64,000 nt of DNA from an uncultured Fibrobacter sp. (GTDB lineage: Bacteria; Fibrobacterota; Fibrobacteria; Fibrobacterales; Fibrobacteraceae): NCBI GenBank assembly GCA_900313675.1, contig OMSO01000012.1, forward strand, positions 1 through 64,000, given 5' to 3'. A model generated the notes under the pieces. It did no database searches, had not been told where the DNA came from, and saw nothing but the letters and a program-made list of their open reading frames with translations. A program made the translations under genes and the position numbers. Each line of letters begins with the position of its first letter. Positions within the stretch are counted from its first letter, which is position 1. Below, one piece after another: positions 1-6,845 of the stretch.

Positions 1-66
1 ATAAAGTTGCGTCTAAAAGGAATGAGTCCGGTACAATACCGGACTCATAACGCAGTTTTATCCTAA
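1..66 (+). CDS. IS3-family transposase OrfB, C-terminal fragment (cut by window edge)
   Basis: The first 22 codons are open in frame 1 and end in TAA at 64-66. The peptide reads KLRLKGMSPVQYRTHNAVLS after an initial Ile. The pattern LKGMSPVQYR is the typical C-terminal tail of IS3-family (IS150-like) DDE transposases. A terminal inverted repeat follows 8 bases after the stop, as expected for such elements. The catalytic part must lie left of the window, so intactness cannot be judged. A perfect hairpin with 12-bp arms (positions 22-48) lies inside the coding part. Confidence 0.75.
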   Translation: MKLRLKGMSPVQYRTHNAVLS

Positions 67-73
67 CTTTAAA

Positions 74-99
74 CTGTCCAACTTTTTGGGTTCAGTTCA
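74..99. repeat. Right terminal inverted repeat of the IS3-family element
   Basis: Read on the minus strand the site begins TGAACTGAACCCAAAAAG and continues TTGGACAG. This matches the general form of IS150-group inverted repeats, which start with TG and carry an AAAAAGTTGGAC-type core. The outer TG end faces right, so the element lies to the left and the host DNA begins at about position 100. The target-site duplication cannot be confirmed because the left end is not in the window. Confidence 0.65.
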
Positions 100-136
100 C
101 ACACTGTCCGGGGCTTTTGCCTATAAGGGGGCTAGG

Positions 137-271
137 AGATCCCCGTGATTCTATCGCCCTATCGCTACGCTCCAGGGTTCCAGAATGACAGCGGGGAAGA
201 CGATGGTAAGGAATGGTGATCCCGGCATCCCGGAACAGGTCCGGGGCAGGCTCGGGTGTGCGGGGATGACA
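137..271. repeat. Two REP-like palindromic repeats
   Basis: Two units, about 137-195 and 213-271. Each begins with GATTC or GATCCC, contains an imperfect palindrome (for example CCCTATCGCTACGCTCCAGGG) and ends in the sequence GAATGAC or GGATGAC. The same ending marks many other intergenic repeats in this window. No gene is evident between 100 and 295; the rest of the stretch is a terminator-like half site (106-121) followed by these repeats. Confidence 0.6.
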
Positions 272-295
272 ATGGAAGGAGGATGGCGATGGTGG

Positions 296-1252
296 TTACT
301 TATTCGCGAGCTCTGCTAGCATCGCCTTCGCCTCGGCAATCATTTCTGGAGAAGCACCCAGTTTCTCGAAGACACTGATAGCGTTGGACTCGCCTTTTGC
401 CTCGCCTGCATTGAAGAAATGCTCACCGAAGGTTTCGTAACCCTTGTTCGCAATGATTTCCGGTCTATCCATCTTGATTGCCTCGCTCTTGTAGGGCCAC
501 TTCCAGAAAAAGTACGAAAGCGACTGCTTGATGAAATCCCTCCCCTCGGCGGTATTTTGCTTCTTGAGCAGGTATGCTGCCGCCTCGCGGAAAGAGATGG
601 AAAATTTCTCCACATCCCAAATATACTTCATTGCCGTCAGGGCGACAAGGGTGATGGGAGAAACACCCTTCAAATCCACATCGTCAATGGCATGGCCCAC
701 ATCCAGATATTCCACCTTGAAGGGGTAGCCGATGTCGTGATAGAACTCGGGATAGCCTGGAAAGCGCTTCTCGGAAAGCGGATCCCAGCCTTCTTCGCCA
801 TTATAGACGATAAAGGCCATTACGGGCACGTCCTTCTTGCGCTCGAGGAAAAGGTGGTGGTAGTATTCCGAAATCTGTGTCATGACTTCGGAATCCTTTT
901 TGGATTTGTGCTCGGCGATGATCCCCACGTAGAGGCCCGCAACGCCGCCATCCTTGATGTTCGCCTCGAAAACGAGGTCCGCGGAGCCTGCATGCTTTGC
1001 AGTGGAGTGGTTTTCGCGAGTCCCACGAAGGCTCCCGAGGTCGATGGTGTCGAGGAACGCCTTGAGCGTGGGATTGTGGCGAGAGAACAGTGTCAGGAGT
1101 TCGGCCATCCGCTTGGGCTCGGCAAAGGCGAACCTAAAGTAACGGTCGTGAATGAAGTCGCTCTTGTCGTCCTTCACGGAGTCTACGATTACGTTGAATT
1201 CGTGAGCGATATCGCGGATAGCCGACTCCACAAAGTTTTCTTTTTCTGTCAT
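296..1252 (-). CDS. Rpn family PD-(D/E)XK nuclease / transposase-like protein
   Basis: Protein of 318 residues resembling the Rpn (recombination-promoting nuclease, transposase_31-like) family. These are PD-(D/E)XK DNA endonucleases linked to recA-independent recombination. The likely catalytic core is SADLVFEA, a glycine-rich strand, then IIAEHKSKKD, giving the D ... ExK pattern. It is followed by a helix with QISEYYHHLF and a hydrophobic strand VPVMAFIVYNGEEGW. The C-terminal third is helical. The ATG follows ACGGAATAAA, a weak ribosome site. Its leader is almost identical to that of the Rpn gene starting at 3783, although the proteins belong to different subfamilies. Its role is not known; family knowledge suggests DNA mobility or recombination, possibly defence. 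Confidence 0.8.
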   Translation of the reverse strand: MTEKENFVESAIRDIAHEFNVIVDSVKDDKSDFIHDRYFRFAFAEPKRMAELLTLFSRHNPTLKAFLDTIDLGSLRGTRENHSTAKHAGSADLVFEANIKDGGVAGLYVGIIAEHKSKKDSEVMTQISEYYHHLFLERKKDVPVMAFIVYNGEEGWDPLSEKRFPGYPEFYHDIGYPFKVEYLDVGHAIDDVDLKGVSPITLVALTAMKYIWDVEKFSISFREAAAYLLKKQNTAEGRDFIKQSLSYFFWKWPYKSEAIKMDRPEIIANKGYETFGEHFFNAGEAKGESNAISVFEKLGASPEMIAEAKAMLAELANK

Positions 1253-1385
1253 TTTATTCCGTTTTATAGCGGGAACGCGCCCGTGTCGCGGACGGGGAAA
1301 GAGCCCCGTCTATGTATAAGACTCTTTTTTGGGGCGAAATATGCCTGAAAATTTTGGTTACAGTGCGGATTTTACAGATGAAAGG
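1253..1385 (-). promoter_or_regulatory. Conserved leader of the Rpn gene (copy 1)
   Basis: About 130 bases upstream of the start are shared with the leaders at 2458-2585 and 3784-3910. On the minus strand the block contains CTGTAAAC, a TTTTCAGGCATATTTCGCCCC stretch with an A run, and CTTATACATAGACGGGG. Directly after the TATACAT box is a small hairpin (ACGGGG, CTCTTT loop, CCCCGT). Conservation of the noncoding part beside divergent proteins suggests a promoter with a structured 5' leader. The transcription start is not determined. Confidence 0.5.
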
Positions 1386-1386
1386 G

Positions 1387-1505
1387 GATCCCCGCCGGAG
1401 CCTGCCCCTGCTTGTGCTGAGCAAAGCCGAAACAAGCAAGGCCGAATGGGCGAGGATGACAAGGGGGGGGGGCTAGGAGATCCCCGACCGAGTCGGGGAT
1501 GACAA
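1387..1505. repeat. REP-like palindromic repeats between Rpn genes
   Basis: One long unit at about 1387-1462 contains a palindrome-like core around GCTTGTGCTGAGCAAAGC and ends GAGGATGACAAG. One short unit at about 1472-1505 reads GATCCCCGACCGAGTCGGGGATGAC in two halves, a near-perfect inverted repeat. The short unit and the 25 bases after it recur at 2753-2845, next to the end of the second Rpn paralogue. Confidence 0.6.
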
Positions 1506-1530
1506 CGCTAGGGTGATGATGAAGGAGGGT

Positions 1531-2457
1531 TTACGCCGTTGCCAGTTCTTTCGCGGCTTGCCGCTTCAGCTTGACCACTTCCTGCTTCGGGAGCTTGGTG
1601 ATAGCCGCTATATCGTCAACGGAATACTTTCGGGCAAGCATCGCGAGGGCGACTTCCTCTTTGGCCTGTAGGTATGATCCCTGTTTCTCGTAGATAATGT
1701 TCGTCATCCCGTCAACCTCGTTCAGGAGTGTTTCGTCGGTGTACCCCACTAAAGATACATCTTTCATAAAGTCCTTGTCAAGCAGTTTCTTCAGCTTTTC
1801 CTCAGGGATGTCCTTTTCTTCAAGAACATCGCGGAACAGGCGCAGCATTTCGGCCCTGTCGCTCGCTTCGCGCTTGTCCGGCGGGGTGCGCTTGTCGATG
1901 GCGAAGAACTTCTCGATTTCGACCAGATAGATGTCCAACTTATTGTAGAAAATGCGACGGTTGCGCACGATTTGCGCATGGTGCAGGTAGGTGTTCGGCT
2001 CCTTCGGGAACTGGTTCTCGGTCAAAAGCGAGAGCACGTAGATGTGTGGCAACTTGTAATCCTGCGACTTCTTGACGGTTCGCGAGACGACGCGGCTGGT
2101 GTAGTAGAAGAGTCTGTCAACGAAAAGCTTGTTGAATGTCTGCTGCACTTCGATAAGCACAGGTTCGCCGGATTGCGTGGTGCCGTAGATGTCAAAGATG
2201 GCGGTCTTGTCGTTGAGTACACCAGGGTTTTCCGGAACCCCGAGAGTATATGTCTTGATGGCCTTGCGTCCGGTAAGCCCGAGCATCGCGTTCAGGAACT
2301 TCACGGTGCGCCGAGGCTTGGCCTCGTTTGCCATGAGCATCTTGAAGATGCCGTCGCTGAACGGGTAGACGTTCTTGTACTTCTTGCGGTATTTCGCCAG
2401 GTGCTCGGGATGCTCGTGTACGTCCTTGACGAAGGCGATGAATTCAGTTCTAGTCAT
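1531..2457 (-). CDS. Rpn/PDDEXK nuclease-family transposase, paralogue A
   Basis: A 308-residue protein of the PD-(D/E)XK nuclease family transposase group (PDDEXK_2-like). The N-terminus has YPFSDGIFKMLMANEAKPRR, the family's usual opening. The nuclease core follows as NDKTAIFDIYG ... GEPVLIEVQQ, giving D and ExQ-type catalytic positions. The C-terminus has a helix-turn-helix-like end, YSVDDIAAITKLPKQEVVKL. The start at 2457 was chosen because it aligns with the start of the paralogue at 3783; an upstream in-frame ATG at 2589 would overlap the conserved leader. It is nearly identical to the protein at 2845-3783, with scattered substitutions and a few residues missing near AKEE. Function in the cell is unknown; recombination or DNA mobility is inferred. 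Confidence 0.8.
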   Translation of the reverse strand: MTRTEFIAFVKDVHEHPEHLAKYRKKYKNVYPFSDGIFKMLMANEAKPRRTVKFLNAMLGLTGRKAIKTYTLGVPENPGVLNDKTAIFDIYGTTQSGEPVLIEVQQTFNKLFVDRLFYYTSRVVSRTVKKSQDYKLPHIYVLSLLTENQFPKEPNTYLHHAQIVRNRRIFYNKLDIYLVEIEKFFAIDKRTPPDKREASDRAEMLRLFRDVLEEKDIPEEKLKKLLDKDFMKDVSLVGYTDETLLNEVDGMTNIIYEKQGSYLQAKEEVALAMLARKYSVDDIAAITKLPKQEVVKLKRQAAKELATA

Positions 2458-2585
2458 ATAGCAGTCCTTTCCGTCGGTTTGGGCGGGGTTCGGACAGGGA
2501 AAATCCCTATCTGCTATATAGACGTTTTTTTGAGGGAAAACTTGCCTGAAAAATTTGTTTACAGTGCAATTTTTACATTGCAAAA
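2458..2585 (-). promoter_or_regulatory. Conserved leader of Rpn paralogue A with start-codon hairpin
   Basis: This leader is homologous to those at 1253-1385 and 3784-3910 (shared TGTAAACAAATTTTTCAGGC block) but has diverged near the gene. On the minus strand ATATAGCAG, just after the presumed -10 box, can pair with CTGCTATAT, which overlaps the ATG. The resulting 9-bp stem encloses a second small hairpin (AGGGATTTTCCCT) and would cover the start codon. This could be translational control, but it is read from one sequence only. Confidence 0.45.
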
Positions 2586-2591
2586 ACAATC

Positions 2592-2621
2592 AAAGCCCCA
2601 GGACACAGGTCCGGGGGCTTT
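2592..2621. terminator. Bidirectional hairpin terminator
   Basis: AAAGCCCC, A, GGAC, loop ACAG, GTCC, G, GGGGCTTT forms a stem of about 12 pairs with one mismatch. A T-rich run follows in both directions. It lies between the two Rpn paralogues and would end transcripts of the gene starting at 3783. The right half of the same hairpin (GTCCGGGGCTTTTGCC) recurs at 106-121, next to the IS end. Confidence 0.5.
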
Positions 2622-2640
2622 TGCCATTTGATTGATTCAA

Positions 2641-2818
2641 GCGGATCCTTGCCTTGGTTCGACTTCGCTCACCACAGGCCGCGAGGATGACGAAGGGAGG
2701 GACTTCTAGGAGATCCCCGCCTGCGCGGGGATGACGAAGGGGGTAGGATATGCTAGGAGATCCCCGACCGAGTCGGGGATGACAAATGCAAAGAAGCCCG
2801 GTCAAGTCGGGGATGACA
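2641..2818. repeat. Cluster of four REP-like palindromes
   Basis: Units lie at about 2641-2697, 2706-2740, 2753-2785 and 2795-2818. Each has a GATCC start, a GC-rich inverted repeat and the ending GGATGAC. The third is identical to the unit at 1472-1505, and the fourth is a half copy (GTCAAGTCGGGGATGACAAC). They fill the spacer between the two paralogous nuclease genes. Confidence 0.65.
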
Positions 2819-2844
2819 ACGCTAGGGTGATGATGAAGGAGGGA

Positions 2845-3783
2845 TTACGCCGTTGCCAGTTCTTTCGCGGCTTGCCGCTTCAGCTTGACCACTTCCTGCT
2901 TCGGGAGCTTGGTGATAGCCGCTATATCGTCAACGGAATAATTTCGGGCAAGCATCGCGAGGGCGATTTCGTTCGCCTTGTCTTCGCCGCCTTGCAGGTA
3001 TGATCCCTGTTTTTCGTAAATAATATTCGTCATCCCGTCAACCTCGTTCAGGAGTGTCTCGTCGGTGTACCCTACTAAAGATACATCTTTCATGAAGTCC
3101 TTGTCAAGCAGTTTCTTCAGCTTTTCCTCCGGGATATCCTTTTCTTCAAGAACATCGCGGAACAGGCGCAGCATTTCGGCCCTGTCGGTCGTTTCGCGCT
3201 TGCCCGGCGGAGTGCGCTTGTCGATGGCGAAGAACTTCTCGATTTCGACCAGATAGATGTCCAGTTTATCGTAGAAAATATGCCGGTTGCGCACAATTTG
3301 CGCATGGTGCAGGTAGGTGTTCGGCTCCTTCGGGAACTGGTTCTCGGTCAAAAGCGAGAGCACATAGATGTGGGGCAACTTGTAATCCTGCGACTTCTTG
3401 ACGGTGCGCGAGATGACGCGGCCGGTGTAGTAGATTAGCCGGTCAACAAAAAGCTTGTTGAATGTCTGCTGCACCTCAATAAGCACTGGTTCGCCGGATT
3501 GCGTGGTGCCGTAGATGTCGAAGATGGCAGTCTTGTCGTTGAGTACTCCCGGGTTCTCAGGTACGCCCAGCGTGTAAGTCTTGATTGCCTTGTGACCGGT
3601 GAGGCCGAGCATGGCGTTCAGGAACTTCACGGTACGCTGCGGCTTGGCCTCGTTTGCCATGAGCATCTTGAAGATGCCGTCGCTGAACGGGTAGACGTTC
3701 TTGTACTTCTTGCGGTATTTCGCCAGGTGTTCGGGATGCTCGTGTACGTCCTTGACCATGGCGAGGAATTCCTCTCTTGTCAT
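2845..3783 (-). CDS. Rpn/PDDEXK nuclease-family transposase, paralogue B
   Basis: A 312-residue protein with the same architecture as the gene at 1531-2457. It has the N-terminal SDGIFKMLMANEAKPQR segment, the nuclease core FDIYGTTQSGEPVLIEVQQ, a middle region with YLVEIEKFF, and a C-terminal helix-turn-helix-like segment ending in ELATA. It carries a few extra residues (GGEDKANE) where paralogue A is shorter. The duplication also includes the 3' flank: the 25 bases after both genes match. The ATG follows ACGGAATAAA. Recent tandem duplication of about 1.3 kb is the simplest reading. Role unknown, probably DNA mobility or recombination. Confidence 0.8.
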   Translation of the reverse strand: MTREEFLAMVKDVHEHPEHLAKYRKKYKNVYPFSDGIFKMLMANEAKPQRTVKFLNAMLGLTGHKAIKTYTLGVPENPGVLNDKTAIFDIYGTTQSGEPVLIEVQQTFNKLFVDRLIYYTGRVISRTVKKSQDYKLPHIYVLSLLTENQFPKEPNTYLHHAQIVRNRHIFYDKLDIYLVEIEKFFAIDKRTPPGKRETTDRAEMLRLFRDVLEEKDIPEEKLKKLLDKDFMKDVSLVGYTDETLLNEVDGMTNIIYEKQGSYLQGGEDKANEIALAMLARNYSVDDIAAITKLPKQEVVKLKRQAAKELATA

Positions 3784-3910
3784 TTTATTCCGTTTTATAG
3801 CGGGAACGCGCCCGTGTCGCGGACAGGGAAAGGCCCCCGTCTATGTATAAGACGCTTTTTTGGGGCGAAATATGCCTGAAAATTTTGTTTACAGTGCAGT
3901 TTTTACAAAT
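3784..3910 (-). promoter_or_regulatory. Conserved leader of Rpn paralogue B
   Basis: Almost the same sequence as the leader at 1253-1385, including TATACATAGACGGGG and the ACGGAATAAAATG start region. The hairpin after the TATACAT box is kept with a G-U pair in place of G-C (ACGGGG paired with CCCTGT). The match to gene 296-1252 stops at the start codon, so the leader, not the protein, is what the two genes share. Confidence 0.5.
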
Positions 3911-3931
3911 GAAAGAGGGCCGGTGTAATGC

Positions 3932-4018
3932 CTAAAAGGTCACCAGAATGAGAACCAGGCCCGAAAAAACGGCCATAAAGTTCACGAGGAAGGCGTTTGA
4001 TTTCAAGTTCTTGAGCAT
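3932..4018 (-). CDS. Possible 28-residue membrane peptide
   Basis: ATG at 4018 opens a frame reading MLKNLKSNAFLVNFMAVF then SGLVLILVTF and a TAG stop. It has a short basic N-terminus and one hydrophobic segment long enough to cross a membrane, similar in form to small membrane proteins or type I toxins. No good ribosome site is seen (GGG is only 2 bases from the ATG) and no clear promoter. Chance is quite possible for a frame this short. Confidence 0.3.
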   Translation of the reverse strand: MLKNLKSNAFLVNFMAVFSGLVLILVTF

Positions 4019-4101
4019 AACCCAATTCTAGAAAGAACGCCCCTTTTTTTAAAGTAACAGAAATCACATTGCGATTTTCATCACATTTGTCAAAATGAAA
4101 T

Positions 4102-4108
4102 TATATTT
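4102..4108 (+). promoter_or_regulatory. -10 box (TATATTT) of the histidine kinase operon
   Basis: TATATTTA fits the TAnnTTTG form seen before many genes here. It ends about 10 bases before the ATG at 4118, so the predicted transcript has a leader of only a few bases. Confidence 0.5.
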
Positions 4109-4117
4109 ACAATAGCT

Positions 4118-6490
4118 ATGAACGAGACCCTTTTTATCCAATCGCCCATCACTCTGGTGCTCTCCCTGGTCGCAATTATCCTTGCCGCCTCGTATTCCAC
4201 CATGATGGGGCAAAAAATCAAAGTTTCGTCACTTCCCTTTGCCGTCCGCTACCTGGTAATCACCATCATCGCCTGGAACATACTTGCCTTTGTAGGCACG
4301 CTGTTCTTTAGCGGTAGCCATCCGGGACTCGGCGGACAAATCGTATTTGGGCTACAGGCCATGGTCTGGATACAGGCGGGCAATACCATCTACAAGGTGG
4401 CCCTATTGAACCTCCATTCAAAATCCAACCTTCTCTGGAATATTTTCAATATTTTCGGCGTCGTTTTGGTGGCCATTTCAACAGCAATTTTATGCCTGCG
4501 CCCAGCCCTCATTACCGACTTTTCGCTGTTCGGGCATCAAATATTCGCCCACCGGCCGAACTTCGTTCTCTTCAGCATCTTCTTTTTCATCTTCGTTTTC
4601 CCGGAACTGCTCCGCAGCATCTTTGTGTTGCTACGGAACGCCCTGCGCACCAGCGACCAGGCCCAAAGCCAGATCAGCATCTACATGACAGGCGCCCTCG
4701 CCTTCTTCGTCATCATCCCCTTGCTCTTTGACTTTTTTATTCCCTTCGTCCAGCGCGGACAGACTAGCCACTTTATGCTGTGGTACCAGTTCTCGTACCT
4801 ATTCCTGACCATTATCTGCGGGCAGTACTACACCTCCATATCTTTCAGGAACAAGAGCGCCTTCTGGTTCTTGGACAAGTTGAGGAAAGACGTGGGCGAC
4901 TGTTACTTTTCCTTTGACAACGAAGGGAACATCATCACGGCAAACCCTGCGGCTGAAACCCTTTTCCGCATGACCGAAACCGACATGCAAAAGAAGAAAA
5001 TCCAGGATTTGCTTCCCGGACTGGATATCAAACGAGAAGGATCAAAAAACAATGTCAATGTGAAAATTTTGAACGAACAGCACTCATTCAACATGAGCAT
5101 CTACCGTATTCAAAAGTCCTTGACTACCTTCACCAACGTGCTTCTGCTTAGCGACCAGAGCAACTCCCTGCTATACAAGCAACGCATCAAATCCCTGAAC
5201 GCCCAGTTTGCCGAATACAAACAGGACTTGCTGCGTTACCAGGACCGTCTGGACAGTTCCCAGAAAAAATCCAACGAAAACGAATCGTTCCTCAACACCC
5301 TCATCAACGCGCTCCCCTTCCAGTTCTGGGCCAAGAACGAGCACGGCGTCTATATGGCGCAAAACCAGCGGGACTTGCAAAAACGGGGCAACCTGTTCCA
5401 TACCACAGACGACACCGAAAGCATTTCAAGCTACGAACTGGAGGCCCGGGAAAAAGGCAACCCCAACAGCCACACCAGCTATGAACTTCTGGACGGCGAA
5501 GAAATTTCCGAAGACGAAGCCAACGTGCAAATCAACGCCGGCAAATTTGTGTCCATATTCGAGAACATGTTTATCCCCATCCTTTCCAAGCATTCGCCCT
5601 ACAAGGTCATCGGTATCAAGATAGACATGACCGACCAAAAGCGCGTAGAAAGGGAAAGGAACATTCTCCAGGAACAAAAGAACATCCATTCCAGGCTCGA
5701 AGAGCTGGGCACCCTTTGCGGAGCCTTCGCCCACGACTACAACAACATCCTGGGATCCCAAATCGGATTCTGCCAGCTGGCATCGGAAATGCTTGGCGCC
5801 ATCCAGTCCGAAGAAGTAGACGACGGCATCAAGAAAAAGGTGCTCACCGCCGGAAACTTCGTGGCAGAAGCCACCAAGGCCGCCCAGCGGGGGAAAGTCT
5901 CGCTAGAAGAACTGCTGAACACCATACGAGGCCAGGCCAAGAGTTCCGGCGACGTCATCGTTTTCGCCCCTTACATGATTATCGACGACGTGAAGAAAAA
6001 ACTTTCCCTGACCCTTCCGCCGAACATTTCCATCAGTTCCAGCAAGATGGACAAGTCCATCCGCATTTCGGGAATCCCCGCCGCCCTGGACCGCATTATC
6101 AGCAATCTTTCCAACAACGCTCTCTTCGCCATGAAGGAGATGGGCGGAACCCTGACCTTCGGGCTAGAAAAAGAATCCTTGGTCCATCAGCTGATTACGC
6201 CCTACGCTCCGCCTATCCCACCCGGAAATTACGCCAAGTTCACCATAGCGGACACGGGTACCGGCATGGATTCCAACACGCTGGAACGAATTTTCTCGCC
6301 GTTCTTTACCACCAAAGCTCCTGGCGAGGGTCTGGGCCTGGGCCTTTCTTCGGCTCTTCGCCTGCTAAAAGAGGGAAATGCCTATCTGACCGTGCAGACA
6401 AGGCTTGGCGAAGGAACTAATTTTAATCTATATTGGTCATTGTATAACGAATCTCAAGGGGAACAAAATGTCCACAGTTCTAATTATTGA
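4118..6490 (+). CDS. Membrane sensor histidine kinase (7TM, PAS, HisKA, HATPase)
   Basis: A 790-residue protein. About seven hydrophobic segments occupy residues 10-245. A PAS-like domain follows (near [20 protein letters not shown]), then a coiled coil (about 345-385) and a second PAS-like region. The dimerisation domain has the phospho-acceptor His539 in [13 protein letters not shown]. The ATPase domain has an N box ([12 protein letters not shown]), G1 (DTGTGMD), F box (SPFFTTK) and G2 (GEGLGLGLS). The HDYNN type of H box is typical of NtrB-like kinases. It heads a three-gene set with a receiver gene (overlap 23 bases) and an NtrC-like regulator, so it most likely phosphorylates one or both. 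The signal sensed is unknown. Confidence 0.9.
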   Translation: MNETLFIQSPITLVLSLVAIILAASYSTMMGQKIKVSSLPFAVRYLVITIIAWNILAFVGTLFFSGSHPGLGGQIVFGLQAMVWIQAGNTIYKVALLNLHSKSNLLWNIFNIFGVVLVAISTAILCLRPALITDFSLFGHQIFAHRPNFVLFSIFFFIFVFPELLRSIFVLLRNALRTSDQAQSQISIYMTGALAFFVIIPLLFDFFIPFVQRGQTSHFMLWYQFSYLFLTIICGQYYTSISFRNKSAFWFLDKLRKDVGDCYFSFDNEGNIITANPAAETLFRMTETDMQKKKIQDLLPGLDIKREGSKNNVNVKILNEQHSFNMSIYRIQKSLTTFTNVLLLSDQSNSLLYKQRIKSLNAQFAEYKQDLLRYQDRLDSSQKKSNENESFLNTLINALPFQFWAKNEHGVYMAQNQRDLQKRGNLFHTTDDTESISSYELEAREKGNPNSHTSYELLDGEEISEDEANVQINAGKFVSIFENMFIPILSKHSPYKVIGIKIDMTDQKRVERERNILQEQKNIHSRLEELGTLCGAFAHDYNNILGSQIGFCQLASEMLGAIQSEEVDDGIKKKVLTAGNFVAEATKAAQRGKVSLEELLNTIRGQAKSSGDVIVFAPYMIIDDVKKKLSLTLPPNISISSSKMDKSIRISGIPAALDRIISNLSNNALFAMKEMGGTLTFGLEKESLVHQLITPYAPPIPPGNYAKFTIADTGTGMDSNTLERIFSPFFTTKAPGEGLGLGLSSALRLLKEGNAYLTVQTRLGEGTNFNLYWSLYNESQGEQNVHSSNY

Positions 6491-6842
6491 TGACGACACC
6501 CAGTTCAATCTGATGCTCAAGTCCGCATTGGAAATCAAGGGTTACGAAGTGGAAACCGCCGCCAACGGAAAAGAAGGCAAGGCTCTCTACCAGAACAAGA
6601 AATACGATGTCATCATTACCGACATCATCATGCCCGACGTAGACGGCTACGAAGTCATTCTGGACCTCCGCCGCATGGGCATGAGCGACCGAACCATCGC
6701 CGTGAGCGGTGGCGGACGCACTGCCGCCGATGACTACCTGGTGACCGCCCAGCATTTCGACGTTGCCGCCACTTTCAACAAGCCCATAGACTTGCAGGCA
6801 CTCCGCGACAAGGTGGACGAAATCATCAAGAGCCACAGCTAA
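6468..6842 (+). CDS. Single-domain response regulator (CheY-like receiver)
   Basis: A 124-residue stand-alone receiver. The acidic cluster D8-D10, phospho-acceptor D52 (VIITDIIMPDVDG), switch S80 and K105 (FNKP) are all present, so it should be phosphorylatable. There is no output domain. The start at 6468 follows an AAGGGG ribosome site at 6456-6461; the gene begins inside the end of the kinase gene, which suggests translational coupling. An upstream in-frame ATG at 6405 lacks this site. It probably acts as the true phosphate acceptor or as a relay or sink for the kinase, because the next regulator lacks the acceptor Asp. Confidence 0.9.
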   Translation: MSTVLIIDDDTQFNLMLKSALEIKGYEVETAANGKEGKALYQNKKYDVIITDIIMPDVDGYEVILDLRRMGMSDRTIAVSGGGRTAADDYLVTAQHFDVAATFNKPIDLQALRDKVDEIIKSHS

Positions 6843-6845
6843 TCC

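Noticed and set aside
419-1348. Long frame on the plus strand opposite the Rpn gene
   Set aside because: It is antisense to a gene with recognisable domains and has no family motif or ribosome site.
1972-2631. Plus-strand frame opposite Rpn paralogue A
   Set aside because: Pure antisense shadow; runs through the leader and the terminator hairpin.
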